Assembly (NCBI GenBank): GCA_002706095.1
Contig: PAJP01000016.1
Location: 1-64,000, forward strand
Length of the DNA stretch: 64,000 nucleotides
From: Methylophaga sp.
GTDB lineage: Bacteria; Pseudomonadota; Gammaproteobacteria; Nitrosococcales; Methylophagaceae
Reading direction: 5' to 3'
Positions within the stretch are counted from its first letter, which is position 1, and each line of letters starts with the position of its first letter. Of the stretch, positions 30,414 through 37,516 are shown piece by piece. The position numbers and the translations under genes are program-made. Under the pieces are notes generated by a model that was not told where the DNA came from, did not search any database, and saw only the letters and a program-made list of their open reading frames with translations.

Positions 30414-30446
30414 AAAAAAAAACGGGTAACCCGAAAGTTACCCGTT
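30414..30446 (-). terminator. terminator downstream of phi
   Basis: A 10-bp stem AACGGGTAAC (30421-30430) / GTTACCCGTT (30437-30446) is followed on the minus strand by nine T. It lies 26 bases after the hexuloisomerase stop and ends the hps-phi transcript before leuC. Confidence 0.92.
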
Positions 30447-30472
30447 TCATTTTTACTGCTAAGGAAAAGTGA

Positions 30473-31012
30473 TTATTCCATATTAGCGTGTCTGTATCGC
30501 ATTTCTTCTTCTGGAATACCTTTCTCATGGATAAGATGAGAAACGATGGCTTCCAAGAAAATCAATGTCGATAATTCAAACATAGTACCCATAGGCATGC
30601 CCTTTGTAGGAGCAAAGCTATCATCGTTACCAATTTGAATTGTCTTGTCCGCTATATCACCAATCGTTGAACTAGCTTTAGAGCAGATTAATACTACTTT
30701 AGCGTTCTCCGATTTAGCTTTGTTCGCGAATGAAACCAACTGAGTTGTTTCACCTGAACCTGAGATAACGATTAATAAATCGCCTTCACGGATGCTAGGT
30801 GTGCTGATTTCACCTTGAACGTATACGGTGTAACCACTATGCATCAACCTCATACCCAAGAAGTTACCAACAAGACGTGAACGTCCGGCACCTGTAATGA
30901 AGATGCGTTTAGCACCATCACACATGGCAACGAATTCAGCTTCAAGAGAACTGTCAGTAGCCCCTAAAATATCAGTGATTTTGTTTACAACTAGATCACG
31001 ATGCATTGTCAT
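30473..31012 (-). CDS. hxlB: 6-phospho-3-hexuloisomerase
   Basis: A 179-residue SIS-domain isomerase that converts hexulose 6-phosphate to fructose 6-phosphate, the second RuMP step. The SIS sugar-phosphate motifs are ITGAGRSRLVGNF and VISGSGETTQLV; the PMGTMFELSTLIFLEA stretch is typical for PHI. It follows the first hps by 11 bases, giving the usual hps-phi pair (rmpA-rmpB or hxlAB), and ends at a strong terminator. Confidence 0.95.
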   Translation of the reverse strand: MTMHRDLVVNKITDILGATDSSLEAEFVAMCDGAKRIFITGAGRSRLVGNFLGMRLMHSGYTVYVQGEISTPSIREGDLLIVISGSGETTQLVSFANKAKSENAKVVLICSKASSTIGDIADKTIQIGNDDSFAPTKGMPMGTMFELSTLIFLEAIVSHLIHEKGIPEEEMRYRHANME

Positions 31013-31023
31013 TTTTCTAATCC

Positions 31024-31659
31024 TTATGCTGCGTCAACTAATGCACGCAGTTCTTTTGCAGATTCAGCTGGAGATGGAGCGCCGTAGATAGCCGCACCAA
31101 CAACAACGATGTCAGCACCAGCTTGAACTGTGCTTTGGATTGTATCTTTGTTGATACCACCAGCAACAGAAACTTTAACGTTCAGACCTAAACCAGCGAT
31201 AGTTTTCAGATCTTCAAAAGGTGTTTGACCAGCAGCTTGTGCGTCAAGACCAGTGTGAACACCAATGATGTGTGCACCGTTAGAAGCCGCTTCTTTAGCA
31301 ACAGCCGCTTTATCTTCAACACCGATTAAATCGATTTGAGCTTCAGCGTTGTTTGCGTTAGCAGCTTTGATAACGCCTTTCATTGTAGCCATGTCAGAAG
31401 CACCTAAAACTGTAGTGATGTCACCACCAGCTTCAAAGAAAGGAGTCGCTTCGTATTCACCAGCGTCCATTGTTTTCAGGTCAACCAGGATTTTTTTGTC
31501 TGGGTGAGCTGCTTTCAATGCTTTAACCAGTTTCAGACCGTTGTATTTGATACAAGGTGTACCGATTTCAAGGATATCGACATATGGCGCTACTTGTTCA
31601 GCCAGAGCCATTGTTGCGTCAAAGTCCAATGAGTCAAGAGCCATTTGGATTTCAGCCAT
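31024..31659 (-). CDS. hxlA: 3-hexulose-6-phosphate synthase (copy 1)
   Basis: A 211-residue aldolase of the OMP-decarboxylase barrel superfamily that condenses formaldehyde with ribulose 5-phosphate. Conserved pieces are MALDSLDFD, DILEIGTPCIKYNG, the catalytic VDLKTMDAGEYE and IIGVHTGLDAQAAGQTPFEDL. It is cotranscribed with phi and has its own promoter (31721-31749). A close paralogue lies at 33589-34230. Confidence 0.97.
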   Translation of the reverse strand: MAEIQMALDSLDFDATMALAEQVAPYVDILEIGTPCIKYNGLKLVKALKAAHPDKKILVDLKTMDAGEYEATPFFEAGGDITTVLGASDMATMKGVIKAANANNAEAQIDLIGVEDKAAVAKEAASNGAHIIGVHTGLDAQAAGQTPFEDLKTIAGLGLNVKVSVAGGINKDTIQSTVQAGADIVVVGAAIYGAPSPAESAKELRALVDAA

Positions 31660-31720
31660 GTTACATACTCCTAATTTATAGTAAAAATTATTGTTATCAC
31701 GCTTGCTTATGTGAAGCGGG

Positions 31721-31749
31721 ACTATATGCAGAAATCAGTGACAAGTCAA
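31721..31749 (-). promoter_or_regulatory. sigma-70 promoter of hps copy 1
   Basis: On the minus strand TTGACT (31749-31744) and TATAGT (31726-31721) are separated by 17 bases, a near-consensus pair. It lies about 62 bases before the hps ATG. A similar promoter precedes the second hps gene. Confidence 0.75.
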
Positions 31750-31773
31750 TTTCACTGACCCTGCTGCATTCGG

Positions 31774-31796
31774 GCCCACTCACCAATGGAGTGGGC
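31774..31796. repeat. hairpin downstream of tal
   Basis: GCCCACTC (31774-31781) and GAGTGGGC (31789-31796) form a perfect 8-bp stem with a 7-base loop, 30 bases after the tal stop. No T run follows, so it may protect the tal mRNA 3' end or act as a weak terminator ahead of the hps promoter. Confidence 0.55.
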
Positions 31797-31825
31797 TGAA
31801 TACGGGGAAATTTAATTCTGACGAA

Positions 31826-32809
31826 TTAGCTTTCCAGTTCTGCAAGACGGTTAGCCAGTAACTCTTCAAGTGTTTCAAGAGCTTTAGCAAAACCATCAAT
31901 ACCTTCTTGTAATTTTTCAGTCGCCATGCGGTCTTCAGCATGCATAGCTTTGAAGGTTTCTTCTGTCATGTTGATGCGTTCAACATCCGATGCTTTCGCA
32001 TCTTCAACATTTAACTTACGTGGTAAGTCACCTTCTGTTGAATGTAATTCATCCAGTAGGGCTGGAGAAATAGTGAGAAGGTCAACACCTGCTAACTCAG
32101 TGATTTCACCGACATTACGGAAGCTCGCGCCCATTACTTCGGTTTCTAAACCAAACTTCTTGAAGTAGTTATAGATTTGAGTAACAGAAACAACACCTGG
32201 ATCTTCAGCTGGCTCGTAAGAATCACGGCCTGTGTCTTTTTTGTACCAGTCGAGAATACGGCCAACGAAAGGTGAAATCAGTTGGATACCATTTTCGCCA
32301 CAAGCTACCGCTTGGTGCAGACCAAAGACTAGAGTCAAGTTGGTGTGAATACCTTCTTCTTCCAGAACTTTAGCAGCCATTACACCTTCCCAGGTTGCTG
32401 CGATTTTGATAAGGATACGCTCACGTGAAACGCCTGCTGCTTCGTATTGAGCAATCAGGTCACGACCTTTAGCGATAGTTGCTTCAGTATCAAATGACAA
32501 ACGCGCATCAACTTCTGTAGATACACGACCTGGAACGATATCCAGAATTTTCAGACCAAATGAAACAGCTAAACGGTCAAAAGCCAGAGAAACTACTTCT
32601 GACGCGGGTGCATCTGCACCTAATGTTTCACGAGCCGCTTTCAATGTGTCATCAACAATACCTTGGTATTGTGGCATTTGAGCTGCAGCAGTAATCAGTG
32701 AAGGGTTAGTTGTAGCATCACGAGGTGTAAATTTTTCGATAGCTTGAATATCACCAGTATCGGCGACAACAACGGTCATTTCCTTAAGCTGATCAAGTAA
32801 AGTAGCCAT
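31826..32809 (-). CDS. tal: transaldolase
   Basis: A 327-residue class I transaldolase (TalB-type) that moves a dihydroxyacetone unit, here in the sugar rearrangement that regenerates ribulose 5-phosphate for formaldehyde fixation. Motifs are DATTNPSLI, the Schiff-base lysine in [12 protein letters not shown], and [15 protein letters not shown]. It lies between hps copy 1 and the repeat-motif protein. Its ribosome site follows a 23-bp palindrome (32821-32843). Confidence 0.96.
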   Translation of the reverse strand: MATLLDQLKEMTVVVADTGDIQAIEKFTPRDATTNPSLITAAAQMPQYQGIVDDTLKAARETLGADAPASEVVSLAFDRLAVSFGLKILDIVPGRVSTEVDARLSFDTEATIAKGRDLIAQYEAAGVSRERILIKIAATWEGVMAAKVLEEEGIHTNLTLVFGLHQAVACGENGIQLISPFVGRILDWYKKDTGRDSYEPAEDPGVVSVTQIYNYFKKFGLETEVMGASFRNVGEITELAGVDLLTISPALLDELHSTEGDLPRKLNVEDAKASDVERINMTEETFKAMHAEDRMATEKLQEGIDGFAKALETLEELLANRLAELES

Positions 32810-32820
32810 GTTTCGTACCT

Positions 32821-32843
32821 TTAATTTTTAAGTTAAAAATTAA
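32821..32843. promoter_or_regulatory. 23-bp palindrome in tal leader
   Basis: TTAATTTTTAA (32821-32831), a central G, and TTAAAAATTAA (32833-32843) form a perfect 11-bp inverted repeat ending 11 bases before the tal ATG. A second perfect palindrome, CGTGATATCACG, lies at 32851-32862. Both could be operators for control of transaldolase. Confidence 0.5.
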
Positions 32844-32900
32844 CAGTCAACGTGATATCACGCAGACTGTATGGTTGATTTTTTTGATTATTATGTCGGC

Positions 32901-32924
32901 AAAGCCGGACTACTGCCCGGCTTT
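32901..32924 (-). terminator. hairpin after the repeat-motif gene
   Basis: AAAGCCGG (32901-32908) pairs with CCGGCTTT (32917-32924), 35 bases after the stop of the 105-residue gene on the minus strand. The T run after the stem is short, so termination would be partial. Confidence 0.5.
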
Positions 32925-32959
32925 ATTCCGTAAATCTTGGGTGCAAGCTGAAGGTTAAC

Positions 32960-33277
32960 TTAACCTTTGCTTTGAATGTAACGTTCAACACCTGTCATTG
33001 GTTTAGCTTGTGCTTTGTTACGAATATATTGTTCAACGCTAGTGATAACGGTGACGGTTGTTGCTTTATTTCTGATGTATTTTTCAACACCAGTTAGTTG
33101 TGAGCCACTATTCGATTGGTTTCTGATATAACGCTCAACACCTGTCAAACCATCATTCGTTTTTGCTGCTGCTGGGCTGCTTGGCTTAGCACTGCTGGTT
33201 GGAGCAGAACTAGGACTTGATGAAAACAGGCTTTTAAAAAATCCACAAACTGATGCTAAGAAACCTTTGTCACTCAT
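32960..33277 (-). CDS. repeat-motif protein with four TGVEKYIRN copies
   Basis: A 105-residue protein I cannot assign. Residues 5-20 are hydrophobic and could form an amphipathic or membrane-contacting helix (GFLASVCGFFKSLF). Residues 19-41 are Ser/Pro/Ala-rich and look disordered. Then come four copies of the motif T-(G/S)-V-E-(R/K/Q)-Y-I at T45, T62, T79 and T95, spaced 17, 17 and 16 residues, most followed by RN(K/Q). Such evenly spaced short motifs in a disordered chain usually bind several copies of a partner. Its position between two RuMP genes suggests a partner there, but this is inference. Confidence 0.8.
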   Translation of the reverse strand: MSDKGFLASVCGFFKSLFSSSPSSAPTSSAKPSSPAAAKTNDGLTGVERYIRNQSNSGSQLTGVEKYIRNKATTVTVITSVEQYIRNKAQAKPMTGVERYIQSKG

Positions 33278-33436
33278 AATATTATACCCCTGTTACATTT
33301 TAACCCCATCTGCCCAACAAAACGAGGTTGGTGCAACGGGTAAATTACTATTTTAGATTAATCGTGGCAAGTCGGAAGAACCTTAGCATATGCCTAAAAG
33401 TCGACTTGATTTGTGACTAACCCATCCTGAATTATT

Positions 33437-33488
33437 GATATTGGTCAATTAAAATCGTAATTATTATCAATACACATTGACCAATATC
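33437..33488. promoter_or_regulatory. 13-bp inverted repeat, candidate operator
   Basis: GATATTGGTCAAT (33437-33449) and ATTGACCAATATC (33476-33488) are perfect complements separated by 26 AT-rich bases. The arms lie one or two helical turns apart, suited to a dimeric regulator or a looped structure upstream of the repeat-motif gene. Confidence 0.6.
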
Positions 33489-33532
33489 TTACCTCATTAT
33501 TTAAATTAATAAATCAACCAGGTAAGCATGAA

Positions 33533-33563
33533 AAAAAACGAGCGGTCATTGACCACTCGTTTT
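33533..33563 (-). terminator. terminator of hps copy 2
   Basis: Minus-strand stem AAACGAG-GGTC / GACC-CTCGTT with one C/A mismatch is followed by eight T. It lies about 25 bases after the hps stop and gives a monocistronic transcript. Confidence 0.87.
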
Positions 33564-33588
33564 ATTTTCTTCTTTAAGCAATATTTGC

Positions 33589-34230
33589 TTATGCTGCGTC
33601 AACTAAAGCACGTAATTCTTTAGCTGCTTCAGCTGGAGAATCCGCACCGTAGATTGCTGCACCAACAACAACGATTGTTGCGCCAGCACGAACAGTGTCT
33701 TGAATAGTGTTTTTGTTCAGACCACCGGCTACTGAAATACGCACGCCTAAGTTTAAGCTAGCGATATCTTTCAGATCAGCGAAAGGTGTTTGACCAGCAG
33801 CTTGTGCGTCAAGACCAGTGTGAACACCGATGATTTGAGCACCGTTACGAGCTGCTTCAGTTGCAACTGCTTTTTTGTCTTTAACACTGATTAAGTCGAT
33901 TTGAGCTTCAGCGTTGTTAGCGTTAGCTGCTTTGATTACGCCGCCCATTGTCGCTTTGTCAGAAACACCTAATACTGTACAGATGTCAGCACCTGCTTCA
34001 TAGAATGGAGTCGCTTCGTATTCACCAGCGTCCATTGTTTTCAGGTCAACCAGGATCAGGTTGTTAGGGAATTTGCTTTTCAGTGCAGTAACCAGTTCAA
34101 GACCGTTATATTTAATGCAAGGTGTACCGATTTCTAAGATATCGACATAAGGAGCAACTTGCTCTGCAAGCGCGATTGTTTGATCGAAATCCAGAGAATC
34201 CAGTGCCATTTGAATAAGTGCTTTTGCCAT
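33589..34230 (-). CDS. 3-hexulose-6-phosphate synthase (copy 2)
   Basis: A 213-residue second hexulose-phosphate synthase, very close to the first across its whole length (MALDSLDFD, DILEIGTPCIKYNG, VDLKTMDAGEYE, IIGVHTGLDAQAAGQTPF). It has no phi partner and has its own promoter and terminator. The leader just before the ATG (AATTAGGAGCATGT) nearly matches that of copy 1 (AATTAGGAGTATGT), so the duplication included the ribosome site. It probably raises formaldehyde-fixing capacity. Confidence 0.96.
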   Translation of the reverse strand: MAKALIQMALDSLDFDQTIALAEQVAPYVDILEIGTPCIKYNGLELVTALKSKFPNNLILVDLKTMDAGEYEATPFYEAGADICTVLGVSDKATMGGVIKAANANNAEAQIDLISVKDKKAVATEAARNGAQIIGVHTGLDAQAAGQTPFADLKDIASLNLGVRISVAGGLNKNTIQDTVRAGATIVVVGAAIYGADSPAEAAKELRALVDAA

Positions 34231-34289
34231 GCTGACATGCTCCTAATTAATTTAATTTATGAGTTATTACGTTGAAAATACGCTCGCAG

Positions 34290-34319
34290 ACTATAAAGCA
34301 GATTTGCAGATGCTGTCAA
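34290..34319 (-). promoter_or_regulatory. sigma-70 promoter of hps copy 2
   Basis: On the minus strand TTGACA (34319-34314) and TATAGT (34295-34290) are 18 bases apart. The same -10 hexamer is used at hps copy 1. Confidence 0.75.
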
Positions 34320-34423
34320 TTTTTGACTTGATCTCAACATTTAGCTTCTTTTTTATTACTGGACACAATGATTTGCATTATGCGACTCTTTTTGACCAAA
34401 TTACATAGTTGCGAGGATCTATT

Positions 34424-35269
34424 TTGAATACAGAATCTGCGGTCTGTTTGGATAATGTAGCTGGTCTGATTATTGACATGGATGGGGTGCTTTGGCATGG
34501 CAATAAACCCATGAAAGGAGTGGAAGCGTTTTTTCAACTATTGAGAAAAAAACACATACCTTTTGTTTTGGCGACAAATAACGCCAGTTTGACTCAGCAG
34601 CAATATATAGAAAAATTAGCCTCAATGAATATTGATGTCGCTGCGAACGAAATTCTCACTTCCAGTATGGCCACAGTTAGCTATTTGTGTGAACACTTAT
34701 CAGCAGATAAAAAACGCGTTTTTGTAATCGGGGAGGATGGTCTAAAACAGCCCCTGCGTGATAATGGATTTGTGCTGACAGAGTTATACGAAGTAGATCA
34801 GCCTGAAAAAGGTATCACAGGGCGAACAGCAGATATTGTTGTGTCAGGACTCGATCGCCACTTAAGTTGGGATAAATTGGCAACGGCAACCCTAAATATC
34901 AATGCGGGTGCTGTCTTTTATGCAACAAACTCAGATGCCACATTACCTACTGAGCTCGGTGAAGTTATGGGTAATGGGGGCGTACTTGCTGCACTAGAAT
35001 CTGTGACCGGTGTCAAGCCGATATCAATTGGAAAACCAGCGCCTATTTTGTACGAACAGGCTTTGAAAATTTTAGGTACAACAAAAGAGACAACCATTGC
35101 GATAGGTGACCGTCTTAATACGGATATTTTGGGTGCTGTTAATGCGGGTATCCGCAGTGTCTTAGTATTAACCGGTGTGTCTTCTGCTGAGGATGTTGAG
35201 CAGGTTGATTATCAACCCACATGGATTCTGGATGATTTGGCGGCACTCACCAAGGCCTTGGAAAACTAG
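34424..35269 (+). CDS. HAD-IIA sugar-phosphate phosphatase (NagD-like)
   Basis: A 281-residue HAD hydrolase of the NagD/phosphoglycolate phosphatase class. Motif I is IIDMDGVLWHG, motif II LATNNAS, the motif III lysine GKPAP and motif IV GDRLNTDI. The start is probably the TTG at 34424, six bases after GAGGA (34413-34417); no ATG is available at the right place. It is 24 bases upstream of dhaK on the same strand, so it may act on a triose or related phosphate, but the substrate is unknown. Confidence 0.85.
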   Translation: MNTESAVCLDNVAGLIIDMDGVLWHGNKPMKGVEAFFQLLRKKHIPFVLATNNASLTQQQYIEKLASMNIDVAANEILTSSMATVSYLCEHLSADKKRVFVIGEDGLKQPLRDNGFVLTELYEVDQPEKGITGRTADIVVSGLDRHLSWDKLATATLNINAGAVFYATNSDATLPTELGEVMGNGGVLAALESVTGVKPISIGKPAPILYEQALKILGTTKETTIAIGDRLNTDILGAVNAGIRSVLVLTGVSSAEDVEQVDYQPTWILDDLAALTKALEN

Positions 35270-35293
35270 CTAGATATAAAAAGGAAGCGAGAG

Positions 35294-36280
35294 ATGAAAA
35301 AATTAATCAATGCTGTGGACAGTGTGCTTGAGGAGAGTTTGAGTGGATTTGCTAGAGCACACAGCGATATTATTCAATTCAATCAACAACCCCAATTTGT
35401 TAGTCGAAAAAATAAGTCTGAAAACAAAGTCGCTCTGATTTCTGGTGGTGGTGCTGGTCATGAACCATTACATACTGGATTGGTGGGAAAAGGCATGCTA
35501 GATGCGGCTTGTCCTGGACAGGTGTTTACATCACCTACTCCTGATCAAATGATGATGGCTGCTCAGACTGTTGAAGCTGGTGCTGGCGTGTTGTTTATTG
35601 TTAAAAATTATGCCGGTGATGTGATGAATTTTGAAATTGCGGCCGAAATGTTGGACTGCCCACATGAAACTGTACTGGTGAATGATGACGTATCCTTACC
35701 CAAAGATCACAGTACTGGCCGTCGAGGTGTCGCAGGGACATTAATTGTAGAAAAAATCGTCGGTGCGGCTGCAGAAGCAGGCGCTGATCTAGCCACTTGT
35801 AAAAAGCTGGGTGACAAAGTCGTCAATGCCACAGCGTCGATGGGATTGGCTTTAACGAGTTGTACGGTACCTGCCTTGGGTCAACCCACTTTTGATATTA
35901 CAGATAATGAAGTCGAAATGGGGGTTGGAATTCATGGTGAGCGCGGTCGTGAAATCATGAACTTAACGACTGCTGATGAGTTAGTTCAGATACTGGCTAA
36001 AGCGATTGATGAGGATTTGCAGCCAGCGAAAGGACAGCGCGTGTTACTACATGTGAATGGCTTTGGGGCGACACCATTAATGGAGCTGTACCTAGTCTAT
36101 GATATCGCTTCTCATTTTTTTGAGGAGCGTGATATAGAAATTGTGCGTTCACTGGTAGGCAACTACACCACATCACTGGATATGGCGGGTTGCTCTGTTA
36201 CGCTAACATTGATGGATGACGAAATACTGCAGTATTGGGATGCACCTGTACATACGGCGGCATTACGTTGGGGGATTTAG
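35294..36280 (+). CDS. dhaK: dihydroxyacetone kinase subunit DhaK
   Basis: A 328-residue DhaK that binds dihydroxyacetone covalently through a histidine, here in VEMGVGIHGERG. The N-terminal GGGAGHEPLHTGLVG is typical. DhaL must supply the nucleotide-binding half. dhaL lies on the opposite strand, tail to tail, sharing four bases. Dihydroxyacetone can arise from formaldehyde metabolism or glycerol; in this methylotroph the source is not shown by the sequence. Confidence 0.93.
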   Translation: MKKLINAVDSVLEESLSGFARAHSDIIQFNQQPQFVSRKNKSENKVALISGGGAGHEPLHTGLVGKGMLDAACPGQVFTSPTPDQMMMAAQTVEAGAGVLFIVKNYAGDVMNFEIAAEMLDCPHETVLVNDDVSLPKDHSTGRRGVAGTLIVEKIVGAAAEAGADLATCKKLGDKVVNATASMGLALTSCTVPALGQPTFDITDNEVEMGVGIHGERGREIMNLTTADELVQILAKAIDEDLQPAKGQRVLLHVNGFGATPLMELYLVYDIASHFFEERDIEIVRSLVGNYTTSLDMAGCSVTLTLMDDEILQYWDAPVHTAALRWGI

Positions 36281-36906
36281 TTTTTACTTAACTCATCAGC
36301 AATGACGCACAGAATAAGTTGTGATGTACGAGCGCCTGCATCGATGTGACCGCGGGCGCGTTCACCCAAAAATGATGCTCTTCCTTTTGTGGCCAGCATG
36401 TCTTTAGTTGATTGCATACCATGTGTAGCGGCTGTTTTCATATTACTTAGAACCGTCGCTTTGTCTGCATTTTGTTCAGCATCACTTTGCAATGATTGCA
36501 TCACTGGAATCAGGGTATCCAGCATGGTTTTTTCACCGATATCGGCTTTTCCTCGTGCTTTTATTGACTCAACACCTACTGAGTAAATAGTGGAAACCGC
36601 TGTCAGATCCATATCTTGATCTTTAGCGGCTTTCCCCATACTCACAAACATGGAACCCAGCAATGAGCCTGATGCGCCACCCATAGTAGACATTAGAGTC
36701 ATACCCATTTTCATGAATGCTGCTGACCAATCAAGTTGAATCAGTTCATCATTTTGCTTAGTCAACCCCTCAAGTCCACGTAATAGATTGGTGACATGGT
36801 CACCATCACCAATGGCTCGATCCAACGCAGAAATCTCCGCTTCATTGTTAAGTATTTCAGATTGAATTGCAGCGAGAAGAGTGGGGAGAAAAGTGGTATC
36901 AGTCAT
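36277..36906 (-). CDS. dhaL: dihydroxyacetone kinase subunit DhaL
   Basis: A roughly 209-residue DhaL helical barrel with the nucleotide/Mg2+ site in LDRAIGDGDHVTN and the STMGGASGSLLG loop. In PTS-dependent systems DhaL carries bound ADP rephosphorylated by DhaM. No dhaM is adjacent, although a DhaM-family EIIA is encoded at 15348-15755. The start is ambiguous: ATG at 36906 (MTDTTFL) or an ATG ten codons upstream, neither with a clear ribosome site. Convergent placement with dhaK is unusual. Confidence 0.9.
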   Translation of the reverse strand: MTDTTFLPTLLAAIQSEILNNEAEISALDRAIGDGDHVTNLLRGLEGLTKQNDELIQLDWSAAFMKMGMTLMSTMGGASGSLLGSMFVSMGKAAKDQDMDLTAVSTIYSVGVESIKARGKADIGEKTMLDTLIPVMQSLQSDAEQNADKATVLSNMKTAATHGMQSTKDMLATKGRASFLGERARGHIDAGARTSQLILCVIADELSKN

Positions 36907-36981
36907 GTTTAGGCCAATGAGTTTATCGCAGAGCATAAAACTACTGAATCCATAGCATCAGGTCAACTGACAACCATCGTT

Positions 36982-37431
36982 TTATGTTTGCTTCGGAGGT
37001 AACGGGTGGATGGGTGGAATGATGTCGGCGTTCAATAATAAGCGTCCATACACCACACCTCGCAAGGTAATCATTTTGTCGGCGATCATGTTCAGGCGAT
37101 TAGCTGGGCCTTGAACCAGAATGACTGACAGTGTGTTGGTATGGGTTAAATTGACATTGAGGTTACTGATGACCTCATCAATGTATTCATATTGCAGATC
37201 ATGAAGACGTTTTTGCAGGCCGGGTACGGAATGATTGTAAACCAGATTAACGGTGCCGGTCATGACTGTATCACCCTGCTGGGCGCGATGTTCATTGATT
37301 TGTAAATTTATCATGTCACAAATAGCCTGAGAGCGACTTTCAAACCCCCGTTTACTGACCATTTCATCTAAACCTTCCAGCAGACTTTCAGGTAATGAGA
37401 TACTGATACGACTGACTTTTTCTTTGCTCAT
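36982..37431 (-). CDS. NikR-like ribbon-helix-helix regulator lacking nickel ligands
   Basis: A 149-residue protein with an N-terminal ribbon-helix-helix (VSRISISLPESLLEGLDEMV, about 6-48) and a C-terminal ACT-like domain (about 58-135), the NikR architecture. Aligned without gaps to E. coli NikR, the Ni2+ ligands H76, H87, H89 and C95 correspond to Y81, N92, N94 and T100, so high-affinity nickel binding of the known type is not possible. The start has a strong AGGAG site. It lies downstream of the glnT-type gene in the same direction, behind a 10-bp hairpin, and probably controls the importer operon at 42635-42662. Confidence 0.88.
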   Translation of the reverse strand: MSKEKVSRISISLPESLLEGLDEMVSKRGFESRSQAICDMINLQINEHRAQQGDTVMTGTVNLVYNHSVPGLQKRLHDLQYEYIDEVISNLNVNLTHTNTLSVILVQGPANRLNMIADKMITLRGVVYGRLLLNADIIPPIHPLPPKQT

Positions 37432-37478
37432 GCGAACTCCTGAAGTTTGTCATCATTATTGTCTGGATGGACAAGACT

Positions 37479-37504
37479 ATCACCCCGGCTAAAACCGGGG
37501 TGAT
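37479..37504. terminator. 10-bp hairpin between glnT-type gene and regulator
   Basis: ATCACCCCGG (37479-37488) and CCGGGGTGAT (37495-37504) form a perfect stem with loop CTAAAA, 12 bases after the glutamine synthetase stop. No T run follows on the minus strand, so it is more likely a stability or attenuation element than a full terminator. Confidence 0.6.
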
Positions 37505-37516
37505 GTCACCTTATTT

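Larger units (their letters stand above)
33278..33588. other. intergenic region with long inverted repeat
   Basis: The spacer between the second hps gene and the repeat-motif gene holds a 13-bp inverted repeat (33437-33488), the hps terminator (33533-33565) and an AT-rich leader. GGGGTATAAT lies directly before the repeat-motif gene start and may serve as ribosome site. No further gene is seen. Confidence 0.5.

Noticed and set aside
36277..36280. Frameshift joining dhaK and dhaL
   Set aside because: They are on opposite strands and both complete; the overlap is only of stop regions.
36982..37431. Annotation as the nickel-responsive regulator NikR
   Set aside because: All four nickel ligand positions are replaced and no nickel transport or hydrogenase/urease genes are in the window.
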